Below the pieces are notes generated by a model. It had not been told where the DNA came from, made no database searches, and saw only the letters and a list, made by a program, of their open reading frames with translations. The translations under genes were made by a program, and so were the position numbers. Of a DNA stretch of 64,000 bases, positions 47,367 through 59,446 are shown piece after piece. Source of the stretch: Crotalaria pallida (taxonomy: Eukaryota; Streptophyta; Magnoliopsida; Fabales; Fabaceae); the NCBI GenBank assembly GCA_037953625.1, contig CM075656.1, forward strand, positions 71,691,001 through 71,755,000, written 5' to 3'. The number at the start of each line of letters is the position of its first letter. Position 1 is the first letter of the stretch.

Positions 47367-48263
47367 ATGGGATTTGCAGTAGCATCGATCATGATTGCAG
47401 CCTCAATGCTAGTGGGGTGCACCAATAACATAGTCTTGGCTTGGGATGAACCAGGAGTCATTCATGTGGTTGGAAAAGTGCTGTGCCAGGACTGCTCCCA
47501 GGGCTGGAACGAATGGGTTTATGGTGGCAAACCAATCAAAGGTATTGTACTCATGTATTTTTTTTTTTTTAACATCTTATACATTTATCTTTATTTTGTC
47601 TTGCCTTTTGTGTGTATATACACACATATTTCAAAAATAAATATACTTTATAATGTCCTTAGTTTAAGAGATGAGACTCAACGCAATGAGCCCATGATAA
47701 TTCTATTATCTTATTTCTTGGAGGTCATAAGTTTAAATCTTGAAGATAGTTTTTGCACTTGTGCGAATAAGGAAATGGGTAAATCGATCATCCCTATACC
47801 TGAAAGCCTCATGCATTGGGCCACAATATAGAGTCCGAAGTTTCATGATGAAGAAATAAAATTCCTATTCCTATTCCTATTGCTAATTGTGCTAGCTCTA
47901 GCAGGAGTTAAGGTGTCCATAACATGCTTGGACAAGAGAAGCAGGGTTGTGTATTATGCGAGTGATGCCACGGATGAATTGGGGCAGTACGACATTACTG
48001 TGAACAAGTATGTCTATGGTAAAGAATTGGATACAAAGGGATGCTCAGTGAGGTTGGTGTCTTCCCCAGATTATGTTTGCAACATCCTCACTGACTTTGG
48101 TGGTGGTAAATCAGGCGTCAAGCTCAGCCGCCCCACATCGGTGTATCGCAGTTTGATCAAACATGTGCTCAGCCCTTTCTATTACACCACTCCTATGTGT
48201 GATAAGCCTGACACTGATGCCTCCGATTCTGAATTGAAAGATAGCCAAGGTGGACATTACTAA
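47367..48263 (+). CDS. Pollen Ole e 1-like secreted cell-wall protein
   Basis: Member of the Ole e 1/extensin-like family: small secreted Cys-containing proteins of the cell wall, not restricted to pollen. Exons 47367-47541 and 47905-48263 join in frame to 177 residues. A hydrophobic signal peptide (FAVASIMIAASMLVGC) is followed by WDEPGVIHVVGKVLCQDCSQ, the typical 'G.V.CQ.C' start of the domain. Exon 2 carries VKVSITCLDKRSRVVYYASD, GQYDITV, GCSVRLVSSPDYVCN and FYYTTPMCDKP. The tail is short, acidic and without proline repeats. The start is the only upstream ATG before the signal peptide. Intron 1 begins GTATTG and ends TCTAGCAG. Tail-to-tail with VPS37; ligand or role unknown. Confidence 0.9.
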
Positions 48264-48695
48264 TTAATGAAAGTGTATTCTTTTTTGCTTCAATATTCAT
48301 GATTGATTGTTCTGTTTCCCAGTCCATGTCAACTTTAGATTTGATTGGGGAAAAAAACTGAGTATTGTACTATACTACCATTGTTCCTTTTTGGAAATAC
48401 ATACATGATGATCATTTCTTATAGTGCGCTGTTTAAGAAACTAAATAAATGAAAAAACATACAAGAATTTCTCAATCACATTGAACTTGCTTATTGTTGG
48501 TTGTTCTACTTTTGTATCAACTATTCGACAAATGCATTCATCAAATGACCCCAAAGTTCTTAAAAGTGAAAACTTGTAGCTGTTCTTAAAAAAGGAATTC
48601 ATACTATATACATTGACAAGAATGAACCAAAAGTCAAATACATTTTCAACGAACAAGGAGTTACTTTCTTAATTTTCATATTCCATATGACATGC
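48264..48695. other. Shared 3' region between convergent genes
   Basis: A 432-bp stretch between the Ole e 1-like stop codon and the VPS37 stop codon. It should hold both 3' UTRs; no further feature is seen. Confidence 0.5.
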
Positions 48696-50627
48696 TCATA
48701 TATTTGATGTTTTAGCTGAAAGATGTACGAGAGTTTTCCTATGGTAAGCGGCACGTAGCTTCATGTATTTCTGCAGAAAACCTCCCAGGTCAATCTCTCC
48801 ATCAAGGAGATGCTGGCGAAGATTTTCAGATTCCTCTTCTGTCTTGTTAATAGACTCTGCAAAATCATTATTTAAGTTTATCATTTTTAAGAACCCTATC
48901 CTTGGTCTAAATAATGACGAAATTGAGATCCATATAAGTATATAACAATAGTAGCGAGTTATTATTTCAACTCATACCTTGAATCCTTTGGAGAAGGGAT
49001 GCTGGGGAATTCAACTTCAACATTTCATCTTTCTGCATCTTAAGCTCACTTAGTTTCTCTTTAGCAGCAGCTAACTCGGAGGTCCGAATTATTCTACACT
49101 GTTTCCATAGAGGCAGGGAGAAAATTTCCATATTCAGCATAAGAAATTCAAATAACAATAATAATAAAAAAAACCTAATCATAGGATTGTGGTCTTACTT
49201 GATTCCTGAGTTCCATGATACGAGGTTCCTTTTGTAGATTTTCCTCTGTATTAAAGACAAACATTTGAGAATCTCTACTATACTTAACAACAGGTCATCC
49301 ATCTAAAAGCAGCATAACAAATAGATGGAAATCAATAACTCACCCACAAGCTGCAAGTTTTCCTTGCAAAGTTCATCTTTCAGCTGATCAAAACAATAGG
49401 CAAGTAAAAAGTAGATACAAATTCAGCAACAGAAGCTAAACAGCTGGAGAAAAAAGTCTTTATATATAGAGCGAAAGGAGAGCAACTAAACCTTTCCCAC
49501 TATTCTAAGATTAAAACACTAGTGCAGTTGTGCATAGATCAGTAGTCGAGACTATACTCATATACGTGTATGTTTGGATGGATGAAACGCTGGGGAAACA
49601 ATGTTTGCATTATTTGGGGTTCTTTTAGTAATGGAATGAAAACACTTTTCATTCCATCTTGTTCCATTCCAGACCCTCAAAACTCCAAAACACACCTTTT
49701 TTCCTCCGCCCACCGGAGGTTGGAGGCAATCCTGCTCAAGCTAGGTAAGATCGTTATAGACGACAAAACTCTCCCTACCAAATATTTAACATAACTACAT
49801 TCTTAGACTCAAACTTGAGATCTCTAGTTAAGCTACCAAAAGTCCAAAACACACCATTTAGGAATAAAGGGAGTAAAATATGAGGATCTAAATGCAAATA
49901 ATACTATTGTCTATCCACATTGCCTATCAATCAATCATTGTTTCTAAGTTATATATTCAAGAAAAAATTTTGCCACCCCACAACATAACCATGACACCCC
50001 ATTTTTGTTTCGTTTGTGATCTGTTTCAGGTCGTGAGTTGAGACACGACTATTAAAAAGAACAAAAATTATACAATCATGAGTAAAGTCATGACCATTGA
50101 AAAATGATCGTGAATTGTGAAATTTTCTTTATGGTGTGACATAGTTACCTCGTGGGATGACAAAAAATTTTCTCTATATATATGGTACAATTATCATATA
50201 GACTGCAATAAAATACACCACGGGTTAGTGATTTTTTTTTTTTTTGATTTAAGGGTTAGTGATTTTAAACCCCAAGAATCAAAGGATGATGATAATAATA
50301 ATAATCAATAAATGGAACTCACGTGACTTTGTGAACTGTCATGATTTTGTGAAAGTAAAAAACGTTGATAGGAATCTTTATCAGATAAAAGCTTGCGTAA
50401 CTCATCAGCGCTCTTATCCTTCAAAGCAACGATAACTCCAGCGGCTTCGTAAGAAGGAGGAAGGTGGCGCGTGGGTGGATGCTGTTCTTCTTCTTGTAGT
50501 CCCCTGCGGCGCGTGCGTTAGTACAAACGACGTCGTATTGTTATCGAAATCAAATGAAAATTTGATTCATTCAAGCAATGGAAGTAGTAAAAAAAAAGGG
50601 AGAGGAGAATTACCAGAATCTGAACAT
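48696..50627 (-). CDS. VPS37: VPS37 subunit of ESCRT-I
   Basis: ESCRT-I component that sorts ubiquitinated membrane cargo into multivesicular bodies, with VPS23 and VPS28. Exons by eye: 50627-50614, 50503-50323, 49383-49344, 49245-49199, 49098-48978, 48856-48696; in frame for 187 residues. The start MFRFW is the usual plant VPS37 N-terminus. After a short proline-containing stretch comes the Mod(r) domain: AAGVIVALKDKSADELRKLL, then KDELCKENLQLVEENLQKEP, a coiled coil (ELAAAKEKLSELKMQKDEML), and the C-terminal EIDLGGFLQKYMKLRAAYHR. The N-terminal region is shorter than in many homologues. Exon 1 contributes only 14 coding bases, so its assignment rests on the conserved MFRFW. Confidence 0.92.
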
Positions 50628-51127
50628 TGCTTAACTCAATTTGATGATTCACCGAGAAGGATGAAGAGTGACGTGGAAACAAGAATCCTCCATTTTATAA
50701 CCTCTTTATTCTTGTTTGCTTAATTGCATTTTGGTCCCCTGTTCTTTCTTTTTCTTAGGATAAAATATTGCTCTTTTGTCCTGTCTCTTATATTTATTTA
50801 GGTTCCTAGAATTTTGTACTATTCCTTCCATCAACTTTATTATATATATATATATATATATAAATAAAGGGATTTGCTATTATACGTCAAGTGTTTTTTC
50901 AATTGGTACATTTTAGTATTGCGCATTAGGTTTTAACAGACAAACATAAGCTCATATAAAAAAGCGACTTAGTTTTAAAGAAAATGGTGTTTTAATAACT
51001 TCCATTTTAGAAGTATATATATAAACAAAAAAAGTTCTGACCCCCAAACCCTTGTCAATTGTCTCCCCTCTCTCTCATCTTTCATTTCTCTCCTCCCTTC
51101 ATAAATCATATTCTCTCTTCTCAGTTC
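50628..51127. other. VPS37 upstream region
   Basis: AT-rich; a (TA)n run at about 50842-50866. The start TTTTGGTCCCCTGTTC (50730-50746) resembles the TIR-repeat phrases of the 3-8 kb region. No gene. Confidence 0.4.
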
Positions 51128-51238
51128 TCACTCACCCCCGTATAAGCCGAAGATAATGTCACCCACCATATGAGTTGTCGCCTCCAAGGCTTCACCTATG
51201 ATAATCTTATTACTACTACTATTGTCTTGGGCTTCAGC

Positions 51239-52125
51239 TAGGGGTGTAAGTGACCCGGTCTCGGACTGCGTGACCAGTTGGACCGGACCAAAAAATATGG
51301 TCTGATCTGATCTCGTGGTCCGGTCCGGTCTCAATATTTCTGGACCGTTCAATTGTGGTCCGGTCCGCGATCTCACAAATTTTGAGACCACAAAGACCGG
51401 ATCGGTAGTTCCAATATTAAAAGATAAATAAATAAATAAATAAAACTATCGGGAAGCCATCCACGTATTCAGCCTCCCTCAATTGCCCCTAACCCTAAAA
51501 TTGTCTCCCTCAAAACGCAACAGCAGCCACTCTCTCCAGTCTCCACAAAGACTCAGCCACTCTCTCCGTTCTCGATCTAGGTCCACTTTCCCTCTGCCTC
51601 CGCCAGTCCTCCGTTCTCCATCTCTGTCGGCCTTCCCTCCGTTCTCCCTCTCCGTCCGTTCTCTATCTCCCTCTGTAGTAGTAGATGAAGTCCTAGCACC
51701 ACAACATCTTGAGGAGATCGAAACACAATTTTTGTTGCAAGATTCAGTTCGAAGCAAAGTGCCATTTTTCCACCATGAGGTCGTTAAGAAAGCCTTGGTT
51801 ACAATAATGGAAAAGAAGAGTGATAGGTTGTGGGGTCTGTTGAAGGAGTGCTTTGAATTAGGACTAATTATTATGAATCAAATGGTGAAGGTTTTCGAAG
51901 GGTTGCAAAATCTCTTGATGACTTGGCTTTGGATGTCCTTGCTGCTGAAAAACAGTCTAAATAGATCGGATCGGACCAGACCGAAGCGGTCCGGATCGTT
52001 TCAATTCGGTTCGATCTTTGCATGTGAAAATTTTTTGGATTGGACCGGATCGGACCACATTAATTTAATCGGTCCGGTCCTAAAGTCCCTTAAAGACCGG
52101 ACCGGATCGGACCGTTACACCCCTA
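51239..52125. mobile_element. Non-autonomous hAT element, copy 2, with captured exon
   Basis: Inverted termini TAGGGGTGTAA / TTACACCCCTA and the same GGTCCGG-rich subterminal repeats as 30476-31122. Flanks GCTTCAGC and GCTGCAGT are an imperfect 8-bp target duplication. The middle carries a CT-rich segment and an MA3-domain coding fragment. Confidence 0.8.
51676..51964 (+). pseudogene. Captured MA3-domain gene fragment (PDCD4/MRF-like)
   Basis: Encodes DEVLAPQHLEEIETQFLLQD, then directly VPFFHHEVVKKALVTIMEKK and DRLWGLLKECFELGLI, followed in the next frame by GFRRVAKSLDDLALDV. These match the inter-repeat linker and an MA3 repeat of plant PDCD4-like translation regulators. Sequence between linker and repeat is deleted and a frameshift lies after NQMVK (about 51892), so no functional protein is made. 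Captured cargo of the hAT element. Confidence 0.7.
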
Positions 52126-52200
52126 GCTGCAGTTACTACGAGGGGTCGCTTCAACATACTGTCCCACAACCTTCGAACAAAAACAAACATGCATACAAAA

Positions 52201-53060
52201 TAAATTAATTAATTAATAAATTAAAAAAATTCATTGATAGAAAATCATTGACAAAAATCCATATATATATATATATATATTCACATAATCCAATCGAAGA
52301 TAGTGTCAATGATTTTTTGTGAAGCATTTTTACAAACACCTAGTGTGCTTGTTTTTACAAGCATTATACTCACCCAAGAGTTACTGGTGATGGTGGGTCG
52401 TGGTGGCTCCAGGTCGTGGTGGTCGGTTCTGGGTGGTGGTGTGTGGTGGTGGTGCGGTGGAAAGAGAGTAGTGGGCTATGGGTCGTGGGTAGTCGATGGT
52501 GGCTGCTCCTAGGCCCGTGGACGATGGGCTGGCCGACGGCGGGTTGGGTGATCGGTGGTGGGAGTGAGTGAGAAAAGAGGGAGAAAAGATAATAAGGTTT
52601 GTAAAGGGATGAGAGAAATGAGAGATGAGAGAGAGGGGTGACAAGGGTTTGAGAGGTCTGAATTTTTTTTTACTTCTAAAATAGAATTTATTAAAACACC
52701 TTGTCTTTAAGGGAATGTATACAATACTCATCATCCAAAATGGATGAGTATAGAAACTCATTGCCCAATCTATGGTCACGGTAATTTGGAGACGTTGGAC
52801 GGTGAGGATTGATTACCCGTAACCTAGGTCATCATTGTGGTTTAGTACAATAGGTGCACGGTAGACTATTTATTTTTTTTTTTACATTTGGACCAATTTT
52901 TTTAATTTCCGCTGGGCTGGGCCGTATTTATGTATTGGTTATAACTCGTGGCAGTGTTTTATAACATAAGGAAGATTTTTTTTGTTAGAAAATTAATATT
53001 AAAAATTAAAATAATAATAATAATAATAAATTATAATAATATTATTATATAAAGTATTAT
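52201..53060. other. Repeat-rich spacer
   Basis: (TA)n at 52261-52280; a GGTGGT-rich stretch (52385-52560) that gives spurious ORFs; then a segment (52711-52830) resembling the Mutator-type MITE at 6387-6666 (ACAATACTCATCATCC, ATGGATGAGTATAG); then AT-rich DNA. No gene. Confidence 0.45.
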
Positions 53061-53064
53061 ATAA

Positions 53065-53500
53065 TTTTATAATGTTAGGGTACTTTTGGGGCCCCCTAAT
53101 CCCATTCTTTCTTTTTAATTACATGGGGTGCCTTTGGTCCTCCCAGCCCTACTCTTTCTCTTTAGTGACATGTTAAAGTACCTTTGGTCCCCCTAGCCTC
53201 ACTCTTACGCCAAATGTGGCATGGTACTCCCAACCCCACTATTTCTCTTTAGTGACATGTTAAAGTACTTTTGGTCTCCCTAGCCTCACTCTCACTCCAA
53301 ATGTGGCGTGTTAGGGTACCTTTGGCCCCCCCAACCCCACTCTTTCTCTTTAGTGACATATTAGGGTATCTTTGCCCCCTAGTCAGTCTTAGTCTTAAGT
53401 GGCATGTTAAGGTATCATCGTTTTCATCCTTTAGTGTCATGTTAGGTTACCTTTATCCCATTTTTGACATGTTAGTGTATCATTACCCTTTTAGTAAACA
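53065..53500. repeat. Minisatellite, about eight units of roughly 50-60 bp
   Basis: Imperfect units built on 'tagtgacatgttaaagtacc', 'tttggtccccctagcctcac' and 'ctctttctctttagtgacat'. Units degrade to the right (53390-53500). Surrounding DNA is very AT-rich (53505-53650). Confidence 0.8.
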
Positions 53501-53819
53501 TTTTATTAACATTATTAAGTACATAATATTTAAAAAATAATATCTTAAAAATAATATTTAATAACGTATATTGAATTTGATAATATAATTATATTAATTA
53601 TTAATATTAAATTAAATAATGTAATATTATTAATAAAAGTAATATAAGATGGATGCATATGATTCTCCACACTCCTTGGAAGGAAACATGCTGCTACTAA
53701 AGTTGTTGTGAGTAATGTTCAGTGTCTTAATGATTTTAGGGTCTTGCTAATAAGTGCCTTCAAGGCACTTGTTAATGAGGAAACCGCAATTGGTGGTTGA
53801 AACAACTAAGGAACCCTAG

Positions 53820-55380
53820 GAGAACACCTAGAGGGGGGGGGGGTTGAATAGGTGTTTAAGAAACTTTGAAAGATTTTCGAACGAAACAAATCGAAACGAT
53901 TAAAACAAATGATTTTTGCAAAAACTACAGCACTTAATCGATTAGGCTGAACTTTAATCGATTAATCTGCAATTTAATCGATTAAGGTCAGAAAGCACAA
54001 AATGTCTTAATCGATTACTAATCGATTAAACCTTCTAAAAACATAAAAATCACTTTTCAATCGAATACGAAAATCAATCAATCAACACGTAAGATCAGAG
54101 ATTCAGCAGAAAGGATTAACACCTATATTCTTATTGATTACCTAGGTTATGAAAATGATTTTCCCAAACTTAATTTGCACAATTAAGATTCAATTCAATC
54201 ACTTATGAAAAATCACTCTTTTCTAGGTTTTCAACCAAGAACATACAAAATAACAAGAATGTAAAGAGTTAAGGGTTTAGAGATACGGCACAGAGATTTA
54301 TCCTGGTTCACTTTCATCCACTTGAAAGCTACATCCAGTCCCCTCTTCAACCAAGAGAGATTCTTCACTATGAGGAATTAGAGTTCTCAAATTACAAGTA
54401 AATGCCTCTCAAGACTCCTTCTTGATAGCCTACAAGAGATACACCACACCCTTGCCTTGCAATCCTATTGACCCTCTAATCTAACCTCTACCCTTGTTGA
54501 TAATCCACACAACAAGTCTTCACGTTGCTCGTCGATACCTCACAACAAGACTTAACTTTGCTTGATTCACAACCAAGACTTCTTCTTCAATTTGAATGAA
54601 CTTGCTTGATGATAATCGACACACCAAGGCTTCAATGTTGTTGTATATGGATTGCCTCTTGCAAAGATTACAACACAATTGAAAACACAATGAAAATCCT
54701 AAGAAACTCTTTCAATAGCTATGACAAATCACAATGAGAGATTCAAAGATTCTTGATCAAAGAATGTAAAATAGAAAGCTTTTGATCTATGAATTTGAGA
54801 GAGAATAGAGTGGCTTGATTCTTTGTAAAATTGATATGAAAATTAATGTATATTGTTATCACAAAGGTTGGGAAAAGGTTTATATAGAATACCCAAAAGT
54901 TAGTAGCACTAAAAACCGATTTTGAGAAGTGAAAAACGTATTTTAAAAACCAGATGTACAGCTCTTAATCGATTAAATATCAGCTTAATCGATTAAGCAC
55001 TGTTGCTCAAAATGTCTTAATCGATTAGATGTTTCCTTAATCGATTAAGCTAGTGCAAAATCACTTAGAAACTTGTTTTCTCAAAACTAAACCTTTTCTT
55101 TCAAACCTTTAAGCCACCTATTGATTTTAGGTTAAGTGAAAACTCAAATTATGATATTATCATGACCTTGATAGAGATTCACTACCCTCTAAAGGACTCT
55201 AACCAAACTCATCAAAATAAAAAACTTAAGCTAGAGAGGCTAAAGATATTACAATAATACTCAAACTAAGTCTTCATGAGCTTGCTCTCTCTTCATCCTT
55301 TGTTGAGTGTTGTTTGCTTGTTGAGCTTGAACTTGATCAACACATTTGTAGCTTGTTCAAAACCTTTTGTCATTTATCAA
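53820..55380. repeat. Unclassified repeat rich in the palindrome TTAATCGATTAA
   Basis: Non-coding. Begins near a run of 11 G (53832-53842). Nine AATCGATT sites fall in two clusters (about 53934-54030 and 54965-55045). Both clusters include an AAAATGTCTTAATCGATTA segment. It may be an LTR or other retroelement piece, but I see no matching terminal repeats. Confidence 0.5.
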
Positions 55381-55412
55381 AACATTCTTAATGGAACTTA
55401 CAGTTAAAATTA

Positions 55413-55685
55413 CTCTCTCCGAACCTATTTATAAGACCCTTTTGGAGTTTTTATTTTGGTCCTATTTATAAGATCCCTTTCCAATTTTCAATAACATTTA
55501 ATTACTTCTTTCCACTAACACTCCTATAAAGTTAACGCTTTTTAGAGTTCCAATAATAATTATAGGGATAGTTTTAAAAAAGTATATCAAATTTTCTCAT
55601 TTCCAATGCCACTAACAAACTTATCCACTTTCCTTGGTGGGAGTGAAAAACCCCAAAATTGTCTTATAAATAGGACCGGATGGAG
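55413..55685. mobile_element. Stowaway-type MITE
   Basis: Termini CTCTCTCCGAACCTATTTAT and ATAAATAGGACCGGATGGAG, flanked by TA (55411-55412, 55686-55687). Confidence 0.85.
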
Positions 55686-55767
55686 TATTTTAAGAGGAAA
55701 ATAATCATAAGTTAGCATTTATTTTTTCTTGAGAATCTCAAAAAATACATTTTTCAATACTTTTGAC

Positions 55768-56041
55768 TACCTCCGTCCCTAATTATAAGGCACTCTTGGG
55801 AGATTTCACGTCCATTAAGAAAGTGGAATAATTTAGCTAATTTTTATTGGAAATGTGAATTTTTGATATGTATTTTCAAAATTACCCCTATTAATATTAT
55901 TGGGAATCTAAAAAGTGTTAAATAAATAGGGGTGTTTGTGAAAAGAAATAATTAATGTTCATTGAAAATTGGTAAAGAGCCTTATAAATAGGGACAAAAT
56001 AAAAGTGTTAAGAGGACCTTATAATTAGGGATGAAGGAAAT
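55768..56041. mobile_element. Stowaway-like MITE, second
   Basis: Inverted ends CCTCCGTCCCTAATTATAAG and CTTATAATTAGGGATGAAGG about 80 bp from the previous MITE; the terminal few bases and TA flank are degraded. Confidence 0.7.
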
Positions 56042-56358
56042 ATTTACTTTAAGTTACTTATCAAGTGCCTTTATTAGCATTTGTCATGATTTTAATATAC
56101 CTCATGTTACATTAATTATAAATTGTGTTTTGGTGTAAGGTGTTGGAAAAAATCATTAGTAGCACATACTATTGCTGGGAAATGTGTGTTTCTGCCAAAA
56201 AATTGATATTTTGCAAGGGAGATAATTGAAATGCAAAATACAAAGGTGGGTTCGTAAACTTAGTGAAATCAATGGCTTCTTTTATTATGTATTGGAAAAG
56301 AGTACAAGAGAGAGGGTGTTTGCTACAGGGGAGTGTACAGTAGGCAAAAACAAAGAGA

Positions 56359-56365
56359 ATTTATA
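56359..56365 (-). promoter_or_regulatory. TATA box in the LTR
   Basis: Minus strand CCTATAAATTC. A poly(A)-signal-like AATAAA follows downstream on the same strand (56286-56281). TATA, then AATAAA, then the LTR end is the expected U3-R-U5 order. Confidence 0.6.
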
Positions 56366-59300
56366 GGACGCCTTTCACTCATCACCCTCAAGCTCTCTAC
56401 CATTTTCACTTCTCTGGGTCGTTGTGTTTATGCTGTTGTTATCAGAACTCGGTACTTATGGCTTTTTCCTTTCTTGGTTGCTTGCCTTTGCTAATGCTTT
56501 GGATCTCCTTTTATATTAGAACATCAACTTGGCCTTCACGTTTCTTTCCCCTTGATCTGCTGGTTACTACACTGATCACCTCTTTACCCACTGGTTTACA
56601 CTGTTATTTGCCTTAAGCAGGGAGATTAGGCAGCCTTCTTTATTTGGCTTAGAGTAAAATGATGAAATTTCCATTTATGGTGTTTTGAATGACTAATAGT
56701 GATGGGTGCTAGGCCCAAGGTTGATGGCTTGTTGAAGAAGGATACTTCTGGAGACTCTATCTTTCTGATCTGAACTCCTGCTGGGAAAGATATTTGGAGG
56801 CTGAGGACGCCCTTTCCCTTCTGGTTTGGTTACACGAAGGAGACTGCTGTTGATTTGGTTGCATAAAGCTTCTGCTCACTTTTTGCTACTAATTTGGGGC
56901 CAATGACTACTCCTTCAACCTTCTTTTATTTTATTTCTTACTTTCTTTCTCCTTAATGGGCTGAAGCCCAAAGTGGTGATTATTCTATCCGAAACAATAG
57001 CCCCCTTTTGCATGAAAGAGAAAAGTTTTTTCTCTTTGATGCAAAACTCCTTGAAGGCGACCATACTTGTTGTTCTGTTGGGGTTGATTTTAACAACTCC
57101 ATTTCCTGTGATTATCAGCTCTGCAAAAAACTTGTTAGCAGATAAATGTGTTTTCACACTTCAGGATACATTTTAGAGCAAATAGGAACTTCCCAAGATT
57201 TTTTGGATTCTTCTTATGAGTTGAAGATAGTAGAGTTCCTTTTGTAAGGGCAAGCCCCCTGGTTTTGCTCTATCTCTTGATACTCGAGTTCTTGTATGCG
57301 TTTGTGCATGTATTAATGTTATGGGCGTTATGTATGAATGAATGACATGAATGTTATGCATGAATGCATATCATGAGCGCTCATGAGTGTATGCTTTTGT
57401 GATTAAAATTCGTTACCAGCTTATTTGTACTTTTGTATCACGTGGATTGCGCTTGTTGACTGCTGGACTGGGTTCACTTTGATTTTTGAACTGGTCTTGC
57501 CTTTTAATTGTGATTGCAATTTTTGCTTGGAGCATTCGTTCAGTGAGCTTTGTATTTTGTTGTAGATGCTTGTTTTTATTTCTGCTCTACTTCAAAGGCG
57601 TCAGGAACTAGGATTGCTTCTAAAAATTTTACTGCTTGTGAGTATCTGATCATGCTTTTCATTCCTTGAGGGCGTCTGAATACGCCTTTCTTGGCTGGTG
57701 ATTTTGTAAGCTTCTTTTCTTAGATGGGATCGCCTTTGTTAGGGCCGCCTTTGTTATGCCTTTCAGTGATTGATAGTTGCACACACTTGGCCTTTGTTGA
57801 GAATCATCTGTTGCCATGTTACCTTTACCGAGTGTATTTTCAATTTTTCTAAGTTGTTGCTTTTCTTTATTCTTGTCTTTCTTTCTTTTGTGGACACTTG
57901 CACAACAAGATGTGGACATTTTCTTTCTTTTGTTTAACTTTTGGATTTTTGGGGACCTTGGATGCTGTCATCTTTGGAGTATCATTGAATTTCTATCTGC
58001 TTAGGCACCTTGAAGGCTCCTTTGGCGGTGCATTGTTGCTTTCTGCATATACATATGATATGAGGGATCAGCCCCCTTGTGAACTGAAACTTCCTTTTCA
58101 CTTGCTTCTTTTTCTTTTTGATCTTCTTTTTGTGAATTTGTAAGGGAAGCGGGCTCTTCTTTCTATTGCATGTGCAACATCGCCTTTGGATCGTGCTAGC
58201 TTGCATACTGCTGAGTATATTGGTGAACTTTGATCCTTTGAGCTTTGAATTCTTGTTTTGTTTTCTGCAACTTTTTCGCTATATGCTTCTACATGTCTGC
58301 TTTATATACTGAAGCTTCTACGCTTTGCACTTTTGCACCTTCTGAATCTTTTCATTTTGCAGTTTCTGTTTTGTGGATTTCTTTTGTGCATCGAGGGCCC
58401 TTTTTGTTTGAACGAATTGAATGGACAACTTGGGAGGCATTATTCTGATCTGATCACTGGCTTGATAATCTGTATTGACTGAAGAGAGAGAGTCGACGTC
58501 CCTCAATTGACATGAAGGCGGGCAATGATTGAAATAGAGGACACTTTTCTTTTCTACAGCGCGTCTCGGGTGGCACTCTTATGCTTCTTATGATTTACCC
58601 AAGGTGGGCAAAGAGCTTGAAGGAATTACTTTACTGTTGATCTTAGACTTGTTACTTTTGTCATGTAGTGTGTACTGCTGAGGACATTTATGCTTCTATT
58701 TTGGAAACCTGTGCGCCTTTTGTGGTCGCTGAGCTTTGTGCCGCTTTAGTATACTTGACTCTTGGAAATTTGTGTTACTTGCTTGGATAGTATTGAATTG
58801 AACTTCACTTTTCTGCACTTTGTACTATGCTGCCTTCATACTGTTCAGTGATGCATTTATGCAATTGATACTTTTCTGATGTTGAAATATGCATTTTGCA
58901 CCATGCTGCTTTAATAATTCTGCCTTTGGAAACCTGGATCATGCTTTTGGATTGGATCATTTCATACTGTACAGGTTGTGATGTACTGCTTGTTATTTTG
59001 CTTTGTCATCTGATGTGTCTGGTTATGAGGATGTCTGCAGAACTTCATCCCAGGACACCTTCTTCAAGATTTGGTAATTGTACTTTTTCAAGCATGCTGT
59101 TGTATTTTGACTGCGTCACTGTTTTGACATTATGCTATTGCATCTTTTGTTAGACTTGGCTTTTATTCCATGCCGTTGTTGATCCTCTTTCAATACTCGA
59201 ATCATGCAATCTCTCTTTTCTGCATTACTGTTGTTTTTCACAGCTTGTGACATACTGGTATTTTTGTGTTCTGCCACTTTGATGCTGCCATTTCGCGGTT

Positions 59301-59446
59301 GCTTGATCATTATGCTGAAGGTACTCAAACTCTCCACTACTCATGATGCTGATGCTTTCTATTGGGAACAGAAGGCCTCTTGATTTTTGCAATTGCTGAG
59401 GCTTCACCAGTATTCCGGTTTCTGACTCAAGGGCGTCCTCAAGCAA

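Larger units (their letters stand above)
51128..52200 (-). pseudogene. LEA (SMP-type) gene fragment split by a hAT element
   Basis: On the minus strand 52180-52126 can encode KVVGQYVEATPRSN. Beyond the hAT element, 51238-51128 encodes AEAQDNSSSNKIIIGEALEA followed by TTHMVGD. 'GQYV..TP' and 'I.IGEALEAT....GD' are signature segments of seed-maturation (SMP) LEA proteins. The rest of the protein is missing, and the two halves are not simply in frame, so this is a remnant. The match is short and by memory of the family pattern. Confidence 0.5.

Noticed and set aside
52381..52779. 132-codon minus-strand Pro/Thr/His-rich ORF
   Set aside because: Arises from a GGTGGT repeat and runs into a MITE-like sequence; no conserved domain.
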